Shown here piece after piece: positions 7,785-17,693 of a stretch of 64,000 nucleotides of DNA. The notes under the pieces were generated by a model. The model had not been told where the DNA came from. It did not search any database and was given only the letters and a program-made list of their open reading frames with translations. Made by a program: the position numbers and the translations under genes. The stretch lies in contig CBDHFM010000030.1 in the NCBI GenBank assembly GCA_965262505.1, positions 4,526,001-4,590,000 on the forward strand, given 5' to 3'. Source of the stretch: JACPPO01 sp965262505 (GTDB taxonomy: Bacteria; Acidobacteriota; Vicinamibacteria; Vicinamibacterales; UBA2999). The first letter of the stretch is position 1. Each line of letters opens with the position of its first letter.

Positions 7785-8669
7785 GAGCGCTCGACTACGC
7801 GCTGCGGGAAGGGTGGGCAAGCCTGTGGCGCGGCCGCGGATCGAGCGGCCTCGCCGTCGTCGCTATCGCCCTCGCGATTATCGTCCTCGGCTCGCTCCTG
7901 CTCGTGACCTGGAACGTCGAGCGGCTGCTGGCGCAGTGGGCGTCGGCGACGGAGTTGTCCGTGTACCTTCGCGACGAGGCGACATCCGAGCAGCGGGGCA
8001 CCATCGAAGCCGCGATCGACGACAGCGGCGTCGCGGATGGCCGCGAATACGTGTCGAAGATCGACGCTCTGGCCCGGTTCCGGCGCGAGTTCGCGGAGTT
8101 GGCGTCGCTCACTACCGGGTTCGACGACAACCCGTTTCCGGCGTCGGTCGAAGTGCAGGTTCGTGCCGACGCTGAGAACGACGGCCGTACCGACACCCTG
8201 GTGCGCCAGGTCGCCATGCTCCCGGGCGTCGCCGACGTGCGATATGACCGCGAATGGCTGGCGCGAATCGCGTCGGGCCTTTCTGCGGTCAGGGGCACCG
8301 GCTTCGCGCTGGCGTTGCTGATGGCGCTGGCGGCGGCGGCGACGGTCACCAGCGTCGTCCGGCTCGGCCTGCAGGCGCGCCGGGGCGAGATCGAGATCAT
8401 GCAGCTCGTCGGGTCGCCGCTCTCGTTCATCCGCGGCCCGTTCGTGGCCGAGGGGGTGATTCAGGCGGGCTGGGGGCGCTGGTGGCGCTTGGATGCCTAT
8501 GGCTCGGGTTTTCTGTAACGGGCGCGTGGTGGGGCGCCGAACTGGGGGCGCTGCTCGACGGTGACTCGGTGCAGTTCCTCCCGGCGCGCTTCTGCGTATC
8601 GCGCTGGTGGCCGGCGGGATGGTGGTCGGCGGCGCAGGCGGCTTTGCCGCGTCGCGGCGGGCCGCGTAG
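7781..8669 (+). pseudogene. ftsX: ftsX, cell division permease, with two frameshifts
   Basis: FtsX couples FtsE ATP hydrolysis to periplasmic hydrolase activation. The first segment has the N-terminal membrane helix (VVAIALAIIVLGSLLLV), the extracellular domain and the next helices up to PFVAEGVIQAG. Near 8470 the homology moves to the -1 frame (LGALVALGCLWLGFSV), and near 8590 it moves again by -1 to end LRIALVAGGMVVGGAGGF and TAG at 8667-8669. Each shift fits loss of one base from a short homopolymer (CC and TTT). ftsX is normally needed with ftsE, so sequencing error is a real alternative. Confidence 0.82.
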
Positions 8670-8679
8670 GCTGGTGGCG

Positions 8680-8709
8680 TTGACACCCGCTCGGCGGCGT
8701 CGCTAGACT
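8680..8709 (+). promoter_or_regulatory. Possible promoter upstream of the Cys-rich small protein
   Basis: TTGACA (8680-8685) and TAGACT (8704-8709) are 18 bases apart and 16 bases upstream of an ATG. A start site at the usual distance would leave almost no leader, with the GGAGG-like sequence upstream of it, so this is a weak call. Confidence 0.3.
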
Positions 8710-8724
8710 GGAGGGCAGTCCAAT

Positions 8725-9036
8725 ATGCTGGCGTCGCGGAACCGGATGTCTCGCTTCCTGACCGACTCGCGTCCGCAGTGCGATCCGGTCCTCCACTCCC
8801 TCTCCAGCTTCTACCGGGAAGAGTTCGTCAAGTGCCAGCGCTGCCTCAAGCAGCAGCGTGAGTGTTATTCCGAGCGGGCCATCCGCGAAGCGGAAAGGAC
8901 GCTCACCCGGGTGATGGCGCAGCTCGATCGACTGTGCGCCAGCGACGAAGCCGACAAGGTGGTCGGCCGCCTCCTCCGACAGTTCGACGCCGTGGCACAT
9001 CTTTCCGCCTGGTCCGACCCCAGACAAATTCACTGA
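8725..9036 (+). CDS. Small Cys-containing hypothetical protein
   Basis: A 103-residue product starting at ATG 8725, behind a good GGAGGG ribosome site at 8710-8715. It has a CQRC pair near residue 37, two further cysteines (QQRECYSE, DRLCAS) and a helical, charged C-terminal half. No family was recognised. It lies between ftsX and a glycerate kinase gene, and its 3' end approaches the start region of that gene. It could bind metal through its cysteines, but nothing shows this directly. Confidence 0.55.
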   Translation: MLASRNRMSRFLTDSRPQCDPVLHSLSSFYREEFVKCQRCLKQQRECYSERAIREAERTLTRVMAQLDRLCASDEADKVVGRLLRQFDAVAHLSAWSDPRQIH

Positions 9037-9062
9037 CAGCTACCTCCGATCTTCGCGCCGAT

Positions 9063-10355
9063 GTGAAGGCCGTGGTGCGCGCAGCGCTCGCGGCGGCAGA
9101 AGCCGGTGGACTCGTGCGACGGGCCCTGGTCAGTGCGGATATCGAGCGCGCTCTGCGATCCACGGGCGCGGTTGACGTGGTGGCTGTCGGCAAGGCGGCC
9201 GGCCCGATGCTGCTGGCGGCGGTCTCCGGGGTAACGAAGATGTCGCGCCGGCACGTCATGGGGGTGTCGGCGCACCCTCCGCAGGCACTGCCGGCCGGCG
9301 TGCGGTGGTATACCGCCGCACACCCCGTTCCCGACGATCGCAGCGTCGCGGCCGCGCGGGCCGTCCTGGACGTGGCGGGTGCGGCGAGCGACCGCGACCT
9401 GCTGCTCTTGCTCCTGTCGGGGGGCGCCTCGGCGCTCATGGCGATGCCGGCAGATGGCGTGTCGCTCGAGGACAAGCAGCGCACATCCGAGCGGCTTCTG
9501 AACGAGGGGGCGGAGATCCACGCCCTCAACGCGGTGCGCAAGCATCTTTCCGCGGTCAAAGGCGGCCGGCTGGCGGCGACCGCCGGAGGACGGGTGCTCA
9601 CGCTTGCCCTGTCCGACGTGGTGGGCGACGAGTTGTCGGCCATCGGCTCCGGTCCGTCCGTCCCGGATGAAACAACGTTTGCCGACGCGCTCATGGCGTT
9701 GGATCGGCATGGCGGGCGGGACCGCTATCCTGCGGCCGTCGTCGCTCGGCTCACAGCCGGCGCGAGCGGTGCGATTCCGGAGACGCCGAAGGCCGGCGAT
9801 CCGCGGCTCTCGCGTTCAGTCGGGCGCGTCATCGGTGGCGCGCGGACCGCCGTGGACGGAGCCCGCGTGGCGGCGGAGTCGCTTGGCTATGTCGTGCATG
9901 TGATTGAAGAGCCGGTCAGGGGGGAGGCACGTCTTGCTTCGCGCGGTCTCCTGCAAGCGGCGTCACGGGTCGCCAGGACCCGCAGCGGACCGGTGTGCAT
10001 ACTGGCTGCCGGTGAGATGACGGTTCGTGTCGCGGGCTCAGGCAGGGGCGGACGTAACCAGGAATGCGCGCTCGCCATGGCGCGCGGGCTCGACACGCTC
10101 GGGAGGGCTGCCGCGGCCGCGAGCATCGGCACCGACGGTGTGGACGGGCCCACTGATGCTGCCGGCGGCGTCGTGGATACCACCACGCTCGGTCGCGCCG
10201 AGGCGGCTGGCATCGCTCCGCCCGAGTCGTACCTCGAAGACAACGACAGCTACGTCTTTTTGAACGAGCTCGGCGACTTGATTCGAACCGGTCCCACGAA
10301 CACCAACGTCGGCGATCTGCAGGTCATACTAATGGCTGGCAGAGGCACGCCGTAA
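9063..10355 (+). CDS. Glycerate 2-kinase, MOFRL-type (GckA/TtuD family)
   Basis: Phosphorylates D-glycerate, probably to 2-phosphoglycerate, feeding glycolysis. The N-terminal DUF4147 part shows VDVVAVGKAAGPML, the SGGASALM loop and HALNAVRKHLSAVKGGRLA. The C-terminal MOFRL domain shows GGRNQECALAMA, IGTDGVDGPTDAAGG and NTNVGDLQVIL. GTG 9063 is the first clear start giving VKAVVRAALAAAEAG; a non-standard CTG at 9033 would add ten residues that also look family-like, so the true N-terminus is uncertain. It is four bases upstream of rnr and probably co-transcribed. Confidence 0.88.
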   Translation: MKAVVRAALAAAEAGGLVRRALVSADIERALRSTGAVDVVAVGKAAGPMLLAAVSGVTKMSRRHVMGVSAHPPQALPAGVRWYTAAHPVPDDRSVAAARAVLDVAGAASDRDLLLLLLSGGASALMAMPADGVSLEDKQRTSERLLNEGAEIHALNAVRKHLSAVKGGRLAATAGGRVLTLALSDVVGDELSAIGSGPSVPDETTFADALMALDRHGGRDRYPAAVVARLTAGASGAIPETPKAGDPRLSRSVGRVIGGARTAVDGARVAAESLGYVVHVIEEPVRGEARLASRGLLQAASRVARTRSGPVCILAAGEMTVRVAGSGRGGRNQECALAMARGLDTLGRAAAAASIGTDGVDGPTDAAGGVVDTTTLGRAEAAGIAPPESYLEDNDSYVFLNELGDLIRTGPTNTNVGDLQVILMAGRGTP

Positions 10356-10359
10356 GTAA

Positions 10360-12633
10360 ATGCTTTCCCGCGACGACATCCTGGGGCTCATGCGTGACCG
10401 CGTGCACCATCCCGCCACCGCGCGTGAAATCGCTCAGCTGTTGCGCGTGCCTCGCGAGGAGCGCACCAGTTTCAAGCGGCAGCTCAAGTCACTGGTGGCG
10501 GACGGAACACTCCTCCAGATTCGCGGCAACCGCTTCGGTCTCGCGGAGAAGATGGATCTGGTGGTCGGGCGCCTCCAGACAAATCCCGGCGGTTTCGGCT
10601 TTGTCGTGCCCGAGCATGCGGAGTCCGGCCGGGAGCGACAGGATCTGTACATCGCCGCATCGAATCTGACTGAGGCGATGCACGGCGACCGGGTCGTCGC
10701 GCGCATAGAACGACAGTCTGAGCGAGGGGCCGAGGGCCGGATTATCCGCATCCTCGAGCGCAGCCAGGAGACGATCGTCGGCCGGTTCGAGGTCGACGCC
10801 TCAGATCTTGGCTACGTCGTCCCGTTCGATCGCCGCGTCCTGACCGACATCCATGTCCCGACGGGTCAGTGGTCTTCGTCCGAGCCCGGCGAGATGGTGC
10901 TCGTCGAGATCACCCGCTGGCCGACAGCCACGCGGGGACCGGTGGGGCGCGTCTTCGAAGTCTTCGGGCGCGTCGACGAACCTGGGGTGGACACGCAGAT
11001 CATCATCCGCAAGCACCACATCCCTGACGGGCATTCTGAAGAGTCGGTGGAGGAGGCGCGGAGTCTCGGCGGCGCCGTGGAGGAGCGGGACGTCCGAGGG
11101 CGGACCGATTTCCGTGCGATCCCGACCGTGACGATCGACGGCGAACACGCGCGGGATTTTGACGATGCCATCACGATTGAACGGCTGGCCAACGGGCATT
11201 ACTGGCTCGGGGTGCACATCGCCGACGTGTCCCATTACGTGACCGAGGGGAGTGCGCTGGACGGGGAGGCCTACGAGCGTGGCACGTCCGTCTACTTTCC
11301 AGAGCGTGCCGTGCACATGTTCCCATCCGAGCTCGCGACCGGGCTTTGCAGCCTGAATCCTCACGTTGATCGCCTGGTGCAGTCGTGCCTGATGGAGGTC
11401 GACCGCCGCGGGACGGTCGTCCGGCACGAGATGCACGACGGCGTTATTCACAGCGACGCGCGGATGACCTACACCGCCGTGAACGCGATCCTGAAGGACC
11501 GCGACGCCGCGGCGATTGCGCGGCACGCCGCGTTGACGCCGATGTTCGACCTGATGCACGAGCTGTTCGAGGTGCTGAACGCCCGCCGTCGGCGCCGGGG
11601 CGCGATCGACTTCGATCTGCCGGAGACACAGGTGATCCTCTCCGAGTTCGGGGAGATCGAAGCCATTATTCCGTCCGAGCGCAACGTAGCCCATCGCCTC
11701 ATCGAGGAGTTCATGCTCCTGGCGAACGAGACGGTCGCATCGCATCTGGCGGCAAAGAACGCGCCGGCACTCCATCGAGTGCACGAAGCGCCTGATGTCA
11801 GGAAGGTCGAAGACTTCGAGGCGTTCATCACCACGCTTGGTTACAGCCTCGCGACGGACGGACGAGCGGTGCGCCCGAAGCATTTCCAGAAGCTCATCGA
11901 TCGCATGCGGGGCACGCCGGAAGAGCGGCCGATTGCGACGTTGATGCTGCGCACGATGCAGAAAGCACGCTACGATGCCGCGTCGCTAGGCCACTTCGGA
12001 CTGGCCGCCGAACACTACACGCACTTCACGTCGCCGATTCGGCGTTATCCCGACCTGGTTGTTCACCGGGCGCTCCGTGCGTCGCGGCATTCGGGCATGT
12101 CCGAGGCCCGTCGCGAGGAACTGGAAGAGGAGCTGCCGGAGGTCGCGCGTCAGACGTCGGAGAAAGAGCGGCGCGCGGACGAGGCCGAGCGTGAGTTGCT
12201 GCAGTGGAAGAAGGTTCGGTTCATGGCCGACAAGGTTGGCGACGAATATCATGGCCACATCACCGGCGTTGCGCCGTTCGGCCTGTTCGTCGAGCTCATC
12301 GAGCACTATGTCGAAGGGCTCGTGCACATCTCCAGCATGGCGGACGATTACTACCGGTTCGTGGAGCAGCAGCACACGCTGCACGGGGAGAACACCAAGC
12401 GGATCTACCGCCTTGGGGACAAGGTCCAGGTACAGGTCGTTCGCGTCGACATGGAACGCCGTCAGGTGGACCTGGGTCTGGTGGAGATTCTCGAAGCGGT
12501 GCGGCGTGAGGCGCGGCCGCGTGGAGCCGTCAGGAGCAGGGTGACGCCGAAGAGCGATCGCCGTCGGGCCGAGCAGCCGGCACGCCGGGAACGCAGGGGC
12601 GGCAAGAAGGGAAAGACCCGCGGGCGGAAATGA
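10360..12633 (+). CDS. rnr: Ribonuclease R
   Basis: 3'-5' exoribonuclease that degrades structured RNA. The product has 757 residues. An N-terminal winged helix (SRDDILGLMRDRVHHPATAREIAQLL) is followed by cold-shock domains (GNRFGLAEKMDLVVGRLQ). The RNB catalytic domain includes TIDGEHARDFDDAI, with the metal-binding aspartates, and the active-site HYTHFTSPIRRYPDLVVHR segment. A C-terminal S1 domain (GHITGVAPFGLFVEL) precedes a Lys/Arg-rich tail. Domain order and length are those of RNase R rather than RNase II. It ends seven bases from the convergent tatA stop. Confidence 0.96.
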   Translation: MLSRDDILGLMRDRVHHPATAREIAQLLRVPREERTSFKRQLKSLVADGTLLQIRGNRFGLAEKMDLVVGRLQTNPGGFGFVVPEHAESGRERQDLYIAASNLTEAMHGDRVVARIERQSERGAEGRIIRILERSQETIVGRFEVDASDLGYVVPFDRRVLTDIHVPTGQWSSSEPGEMVLVEITRWPTATRGPVGRVFEVFGRVDEPGVDTQIIIRKHHIPDGHSEESVEEARSLGGAVEERDVRGRTDFRAIPTVTIDGEHARDFDDAITIERLANGHYWLGVHIADVSHYVTEGSALDGEAYERGTSVYFPERAVHMFPSELATGLCSLNPHVDRLVQSCLMEVDRRGTVVRHEMHDGVIHSDARMTYTAVNAILKDRDAAAIARHAALTPMFDLMHELFEVLNARRRRRGAIDFDLPETQVILSEFGEIEAIIPSERNVAHRLIEEFMLLANETVASHLAAKNAPALHRVHEAPDVRKVEDFEAFITTLGYSLATDGRAVRPKHFQKLIDRMRGTPEERPIATLMLRTMQKARYDAASLGHFGLAAEHYTHFTSPIRRYPDLVVHRALRASRHSGMSEARREELEEELPEVARQTSEKERRADEAERELLQWKKVRFMADKVGDEYHGHITGVAPFGLFVELIEHYVEGLVHISSMADDYYRFVEQQHTLHGENTKRIYRLGDKVQVQVVRVDMERRQVDLGLVEILEAVRREARPRGAVRSRVTPKSDRRRAEQPARRERRGGKKGKTRGRK

Positions 12634-12639
12634 TGCCGG

Positions 12640-12804
12640 TCAGGCCCGTCCTTCGTCTGACTTGTCAGGCTCGTCCTTCGTCGCTTCCTTGAAGTTCTTG
12701 ATGCCCTTTCCGATCCCGCGGCCGATCTCCGGCAGACGGCTCGCCCCGAAGATCACGATGATGATCGCGAGAATGATCAAAAGCTCCGGGATGCCGATGC
12801 CCAT
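12640..12804 (-). CDS. tatA: Sec-independent translocase protein TatA
   Basis: Pore-forming component of twin-arginine export. The 54-residue product begins MGIGIPELLIILAIIIVIFG, a single membrane helix, then the hinge and amphipathic helix ASRLPEIGRGIGKGIKNFKE and a charged tail ending SDEGRA. The FG hinge and the RLPEIGRGIGKG helix are diagnostic. The gene is convergent with rnr. No tatB or tatC lies nearby, so this is the orphan TatA/E arrangement. Heptad repeats (GGTTACA, GGTTGCG, GGTTGCA) begin 13 bases upstream of its start. Confidence 0.93.
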   Translation of the reverse strand: MGIGIPELLIILAIIIVIFGASRLPEIGRGIGKGIKNFKEATKDEPDKSDEGRA

Positions 12805-12817
12805 ATGTCACCCTGAC

Positions 12818-12986
12818 GGTTACAGGTTGCGGGTTGCAGCGAAGGGCGATTGTACCACGCGGATGCGTGGGGGACTGACTCTCAAACGTCGAAAGGCCCA
12901 TAAGGTCCAAAGACCAGGCCCAAGGCCCGTTGTCACGTGGTTCACACTTCTTGGGAGTTGGCCGCCTGGGAGTCGGGAGTTGATCT
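12818..12986. repeat. Degenerate heptad arrays in a 420-base gene-free stretch
   Basis: Between tatA and the tonB-type gene no coding sequence was seen. Three clusters of about 7-base units occur: GGTTACA/GGTTGCG/GGTTGCA at 12818-12838; AAGGCCC, AAGGTCC, AAAGACC, AAGGCCC at about 12893-12928 with spacing slips; and TTGGGAG, TTGGCCG, CTGGGAG, TCGGGAG at about 12951-12979. The style matches the arrays at 5498 and 30818, with different unit sequences. The remaining bases to 13224 show nothing recognisable. Confidence 0.6.
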
Positions 12987-13224
12987 AGAGTAATCAGGCC
13001 TATGGCGCATCCCGTGGTGCTGGGCGTGCCGAGGGCTCGTGGTTTCGTCGCTTGACTATCGTCCCTTGACGGCTGCATCGTTGGCGTTCGGTTCACGGGT
13101 CGGCCCGCCCCCGCGCCCGCTACTGAGGTACCCGTTTTGCAGTTGCGACCGTCAGCCTGCTCAGGGAGAATAAAATCGGGGGGTTCGGGGGAGGCCGGAC
13201 CGGCTCGTATTTGCTACCAGCTCA

Positions 13225-14100
13225 ATGCCGACCGATCAGAAGCGCACACCGCCTGAGGAGCTGCCAACGTCCGAGCACCTGACGCTGGGGCTCGACGATG
13301 CTCGCCCGGATGACCTGCGTTTCATGTTCGGAACGCAGGAAAAGCGGCTAGGCGGTGCGCTCGGCGTGTCGGTATTGGCCCACGGAGGCTTTGTCGTGTT
13401 CTGTCTCCTGCTCATCTGGCTCGTGCCCGAGCCGGTCCGTCAAGCGATACTTCCGGTTCAGCTGTCGCGCCAGATTGTCTTCCTCGCCGAGCCCGGTCCC
13501 GGCGGCGGCGGCGGCGGCGGAAACAGAGCGCCCGAGCCGCCGAAGCCGGCCGAATTAGAGGGGCCCGAAGAGGTCACGGTGCCCGTGGTCGATCCGGAAC
13601 CGGTGCCGGAACCAACGCCGGAGGAGCCGCCTGTCGAGCAGTTGAACATTCCGGCCGTGCTGCTTGCCGCAGCCACGGAGACCTCGCCGGGGGTGGTTGA
13701 GTCGAACGAGGCGTCGGCGTCGACGGGGGCGGGCGGCGGCTCCGGCGCGGGCGCGGGGGAAGGGTCCGGCCTCGAGCTGGGCACCGGGGGCGGCCTTGGC
13801 GGCGGCGTCTATCGGCCGGGCAGCGGCGTCATCAACCCCCGCATCCTTCGCGAAGTGAAGCCGCAGTACACCGCCGACGCCATGCGCGCCAAGGTGCAGG
13901 GCACGGTGCTTCTCGAATGCGTCGTGCTTTCAGATGGCACCGTCGGCCGCGTCGATGTCGTGAAGTCCCTCGACCCGACGTTCGGTCTCGATTCGGAGGC
14001 TGTCAAGGCCGCCAAGCAGTGGCGGTTCCAGCCGGGAACCCGTTTCGGCGAACCGGTCGCGGTGCTTGTGACGATTGAGCTCACATTTACCCTCCGGTAG
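13225..14100 (+). CDS. TonB-family energy transducer protein
   Basis: A 291-residue inner-membrane protein likely to couple the proton motive force to outer-membrane receptors. A cytoplasmic N-terminal region is followed by one membrane helix (GVSVLAHGGFVVFCLLLIWLV). A Gly-rich stretch and a Pro/Glu-rich periplasmic segment (VPVVDPEPVPEPTPEEPP) come next, then a Ser/Gly-rich linker. The C-terminal TonB domain shows ILREVKPQYTADAMRAKVQG and GLDSEAVKAAKQWRFQPGT. The longer N-terminal cytoplasmic region is unlike E. coli TonB but common in other phyla. ExbB and ExbD are not adjacent. It may serve receptors such as the one at 40302. Confidence 0.88.
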   Translation: MPTDQKRTPPEELPTSEHLTLGLDDARPDDLRFMFGTQEKRLGGALGVSVLAHGGFVVFCLLLIWLVPEPVRQAILPVQLSRQIVFLAEPGPGGGGGGGNRAPEPPKPAELEGPEEVTVPVVDPEPVPEPTPEEPPVEQLNIPAVLLAAATETSPGVVESNEASASTGAGGGSGAGAGEGSGLELGTGGGLGGGVYRPGSGVINPRILREVKPQYTADAMRAKVQGTVLLECVVLSDGTVGRVDVVKSLDPTFGLDSEAVKAAKQWRFQPGTRFGEPVAVLVTIELTFTLR

Positions 14101-14186
14101 GTCCCCGCGCCTCCGGACTCCGAAAAACCTGAATTGGGGCCGCCTGTACGGCGGGTCGTGCGCACGAGGCCTAATCGCAGTAGGAT

Positions 14187-14251
14187 CCAGCCACGGGCTC
14201 TGCCCTGGATCTCATTCGAATCGATGAGGTGCTGGCCGAGCCCGTGGCTGG
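14187..14251. repeat. 14-base perfect inverted repeat in a gene-free stretch
   Basis: CCAGCCACGGGCTC (14187-14200) is repeated exactly in inverse as GAGCCCGTGGCTGG (14238-14251), with a 37-base loop. It lies in the 311 bases between the TonB-type gene and the VOC gene. That stretch also has a smaller self-complementary run near 14268 (GCGCGCTCCGCGCGC) and no convincing reading frame. No T-run follows, so a classical terminator is not indicated. Confidence 0.6.
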
Positions 14252-14411
14252 TTGCCAGCCTCTCTTGGCGCGCTCCGCGCGCCGAGGACCGCTATGCGGC
14301 TTTCTGGATTCCGGCGTTTGGGCACCGGCGCGCACCCGGGCCGTACGAACCGGCACGGAATTCTCGTAAGGAGCCGTCTAGCGGTCCAATAACTGGAGAA
14401 GGGAGCGTGCT

Positions 14412-14891
14412 ATGCGAGGTTGGATGTTATTCGTCGCGGGAATCCTGGTGGGACTGGGTGTCCAGACCGCCGTTGCCCAGAATCAGAACACGGGGCTCGT
14501 TGGCTTGAACCATGTCGGGATCAACGTACCGGACATCGATGAGGCCTTGGCGTACTACACGGAAACGTTGGGATTTCCGGAGGCGTTCCGGGCAGTCGAC
14601 GACCAGGGGCAGCCGAGGCTGGTCTACGTCCAGATCAGCGAGAACACGTTCGTAGAACTGCAGCCCGCCCGCGGGCGTCCGGAGGGGGTCAGTCACTTTG
14701 GCCTCCACGTGGAGGACATGGAGGCCGCCACGGCGATGTTCAAACAGCGAGGCGCCGAGGTGTCGGAGATCCGCGACAGCGATACCGGCGCCATCCTGTC
14801 GAATATCACGGAGCTGAACGGGCTCCGGATCGAACTCGCCGAGCTCCCACCCGAGTCGCAGCACCGGCAGGCGATGAATCGGTGGCGGTAG
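14412..14891 (+). CDS. Exported VOC (glyoxalase/dioxygenase-fold) family protein
   Basis: The product has 159 residues with an N-terminal signal peptide (MRGWMLFVAGILVGLGVQTAVAQ). A VOC module follows: GLNHVGINVPDIDEALAYYTETLGF, then QISENTFVELQPARG, VSHFGLHVEDMEAA and LNGLRIELAEL. His and Glu residues at the usual strand positions could bind a metal. Export is unusual for this fold, which is mostly cytosolic. The substrate is unknown. A purine-rich GGAGAAGGGAG lies 8-18 bases before the ATG. The gene stands alone and is followed by the palindromic element at 14901. Confidence 0.8.
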   Translation: MRGWMLFVAGILVGLGVQTAVAQNQNTGLVGLNHVGINVPDIDEALAYYTETLGFPEAFRAVDDQGQPRLVYVQISENTFVELQPARGRPEGVSHFGLHVEDMEAATAMFKQRGAEVSEIRDSDTGAILSNITELNGLRIELAELPPESQHRQAMNRWR

Positions 14892-14900
14892 TTCGGTCAT

Positions 14901-14986
14901 AGAACCGGTTTCATAACCTCGTCGCGGGTGGCCGCGGACGGGCTGTCCGCGGTCAGGACCCGCCTGGAGGCTATGAAACCGTCTCT
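14901..14986. repeat. Long copy of the dispersed palindromic element
   Basis: The 86 bases form one imperfect hairpin. The left arm reads AGAACCGGTTTCATAACCTC then GCGGGTGGCCGCGGAC; the right arm is the near complement, GTCCGCGG then GACCCGCC and GAGGCTATGAAACCG. The left arm is also found, inverted, at 594-648. It resembles REP-like or miniature elements in layout. No coding sequence was seen here. Confidence 0.75.
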
Positions 14987-15036
14987 GGATCGGGGTCGGG
15001 CTCTGAGACATCCGCGGAGGGGGATATCCTGCTTGC

Positions 15037-15453
15037 ATGATCGCGACGCGGAAGTTCGAGGTCTCCACGAAGGGGCAGGACGATGCGCGGGACATCACCG
15101 AGCGGGTCGCGGCGGTTGTCGCGGCCTCTCAGGCCCGTGCGGGCACTGCCACGGTCTTTGTCGTCGGGTCCACCGCGGGCATCACGACCATCGAGTTCGA
15201 GCCGGGTGCAATCGCGGACCTGAACGGGCTCTTCGAACAGCTGGCGCCGCGCGGTGGGGAGTATCGCCATCACCTGCGGTGGGGCGACGACAACGGCTCC
15301 AGTCATGTGCGCGCCGCGCTGCTCGGTCCTGCGTTGACGGTGCCCTTTGCCGACGGTGCCCTGACGCTCGGCACCTGGCAGCAGATCATGCTGCTCGAGT
15401 TCGACACGCGGCCGCGGCGCCGTGAGATCGTGGTTCAGATCATCGGGGAGTGA
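15037..15453 (+). CDS. yjbQ: YjbQ/UPF0047 family protein
   Basis: A compact 138-residue protein of the YjbQ family, whose members have weak thiamine-phosphate-synthase-like activity and an unclear main role. Recognisable parts are the N-terminal strand (TRKFEVSTKGQDDARDITERV), GTATVFVVGSTAGITTIE, the His-containing EYRHHLRWGDDNGSSHVRAALLG loop that carries the conserved active-site residues, and the C-terminal LGTWQQIMLLEFDTRPRRREIVVQ. The length is normal. It is convergent with groEL and separated from it by the groEL terminator. Confidence 0.9.
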   Translation: MIATRKFEVSTKGQDDARDITERVAAVVAASQARAGTATVFVVGSTAGITTIEFEPGAIADLNGLFEQLAPRGGEYRHHLRWGDDNGSSHVRAALLGPALTVPFADGALTLGTWQQIMLLEFDTRPRRREIVVQIIGE

Positions 15454-15470
15454 TCGCCACGTACGAAAAA

Positions 15471-15496
15471 AGAGGCGGACCTGACGGTCCGCCTCT
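15471..15496 (-). terminator. Rho-independent terminator of groESL
   Basis: An 11-base perfect stem (AGAGGCGGACC / GGTCCGCCTCT) encloses a four-base loop. On the minus strand it is followed by a run of six T, which is the expected form downstream of groEL. The plus-strand side lacks a T-run, so it terminates mainly the minus-strand operon. Confidence 0.93.
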
Positions 15497-15568
15497 TCAA
15501 CTGATTGCCGCCGACCAAGGGCTGTCAGAGCCCGAGGCTCGAGGCCTGGGCCCTGTCGCCTTCGAGCG

Positions 15569-17194
<1,626 letters not shown>

Positions 17195-17244
17195 TCGTGA
17201 TGTCTCCATCGACCAGAGGCCTGAGGGCCTCCGGCTACCTAGCG

Positions 17245-17544
17245 TTATTTACTCTTCGACTCCATGACCGCGAGCACTTCGTCCTCGCGCATGATGAGGT
17301 ACTCCTCACCATCGATCTTGATTTCCTGCCCCGAGTACTTCCCGAACAGGATTGTGTCGCCGTTCTTGACGTCGAGCGGCTGGCGTTTGCCGTCATCCTT
17401 GACCTTGCCGGCGCCCACGGCGAACACCTTGCCCTGCTGCGGTTTTTCCTTGGCGGTGTCGGGAATGATGATCCCGCCGATTTTCTGTTCGCCTTCATCG
17501 AGGCGTTGAACGATGATGCGGTCGTGTAGCGGTCTGACTTTCAT
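17245..17544 (-). CDS. groS: Co-chaperonin GroES (10 kDa)
   Basis: Heptameric lid of GroEL. The start at ATG 17544 gives MKVRPLHDRIIVQRLDEGEQ. The mobile loop IGGIIIPDTAKEKPQQG and the VKNGDTILFGKYSGQEIKIDGEEYLIM segment identify it. The length is 99 residues. It is the first gene of groESL, 50 bases upstream of groEL, with a CIRCE element and promoter about 120-175 bases upstream. Confidence 0.97.
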   Translation of the reverse strand: MKVRPLHDRIIVQRLDEGEQKIGGIIIPDTAKEKPQQGKVFAVGAGKVKDDGKRQPLDVKNGDTILFGKYSGQEIKIDGEEYLIMREDEVLAVMESKSK

Positions 17545-17666
17545 GTGCGTTCGACTCCAGACTGTGTCTGTAGGATGCGGGGCGTAACCCCGCTGGTTAA
17601 AACCTTGATCACCGGGTGTTCGACCCGGCGCGGCGTCCCCGAACCGCAGGACGTGCCGTCGGCGGG

Positions 17667-17693
17667 TTAGCACTCCCCCTAGGCAACTGCTAA
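17667..17693 (-). promoter_or_regulatory. CIRCE element (HrcA operator) of groESL
   Basis: TTAGCACTC (17667-17675), nine bases, then AACTGCTAA (17685-17693). The consensus is TTAGCACTC-N9-GAGTGCTAA, so one half-site is perfect and the other differs at two positions. It overlaps the downstream edge of the groESL -10 box, the usual place for HrcA repression. Confidence 0.9.
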
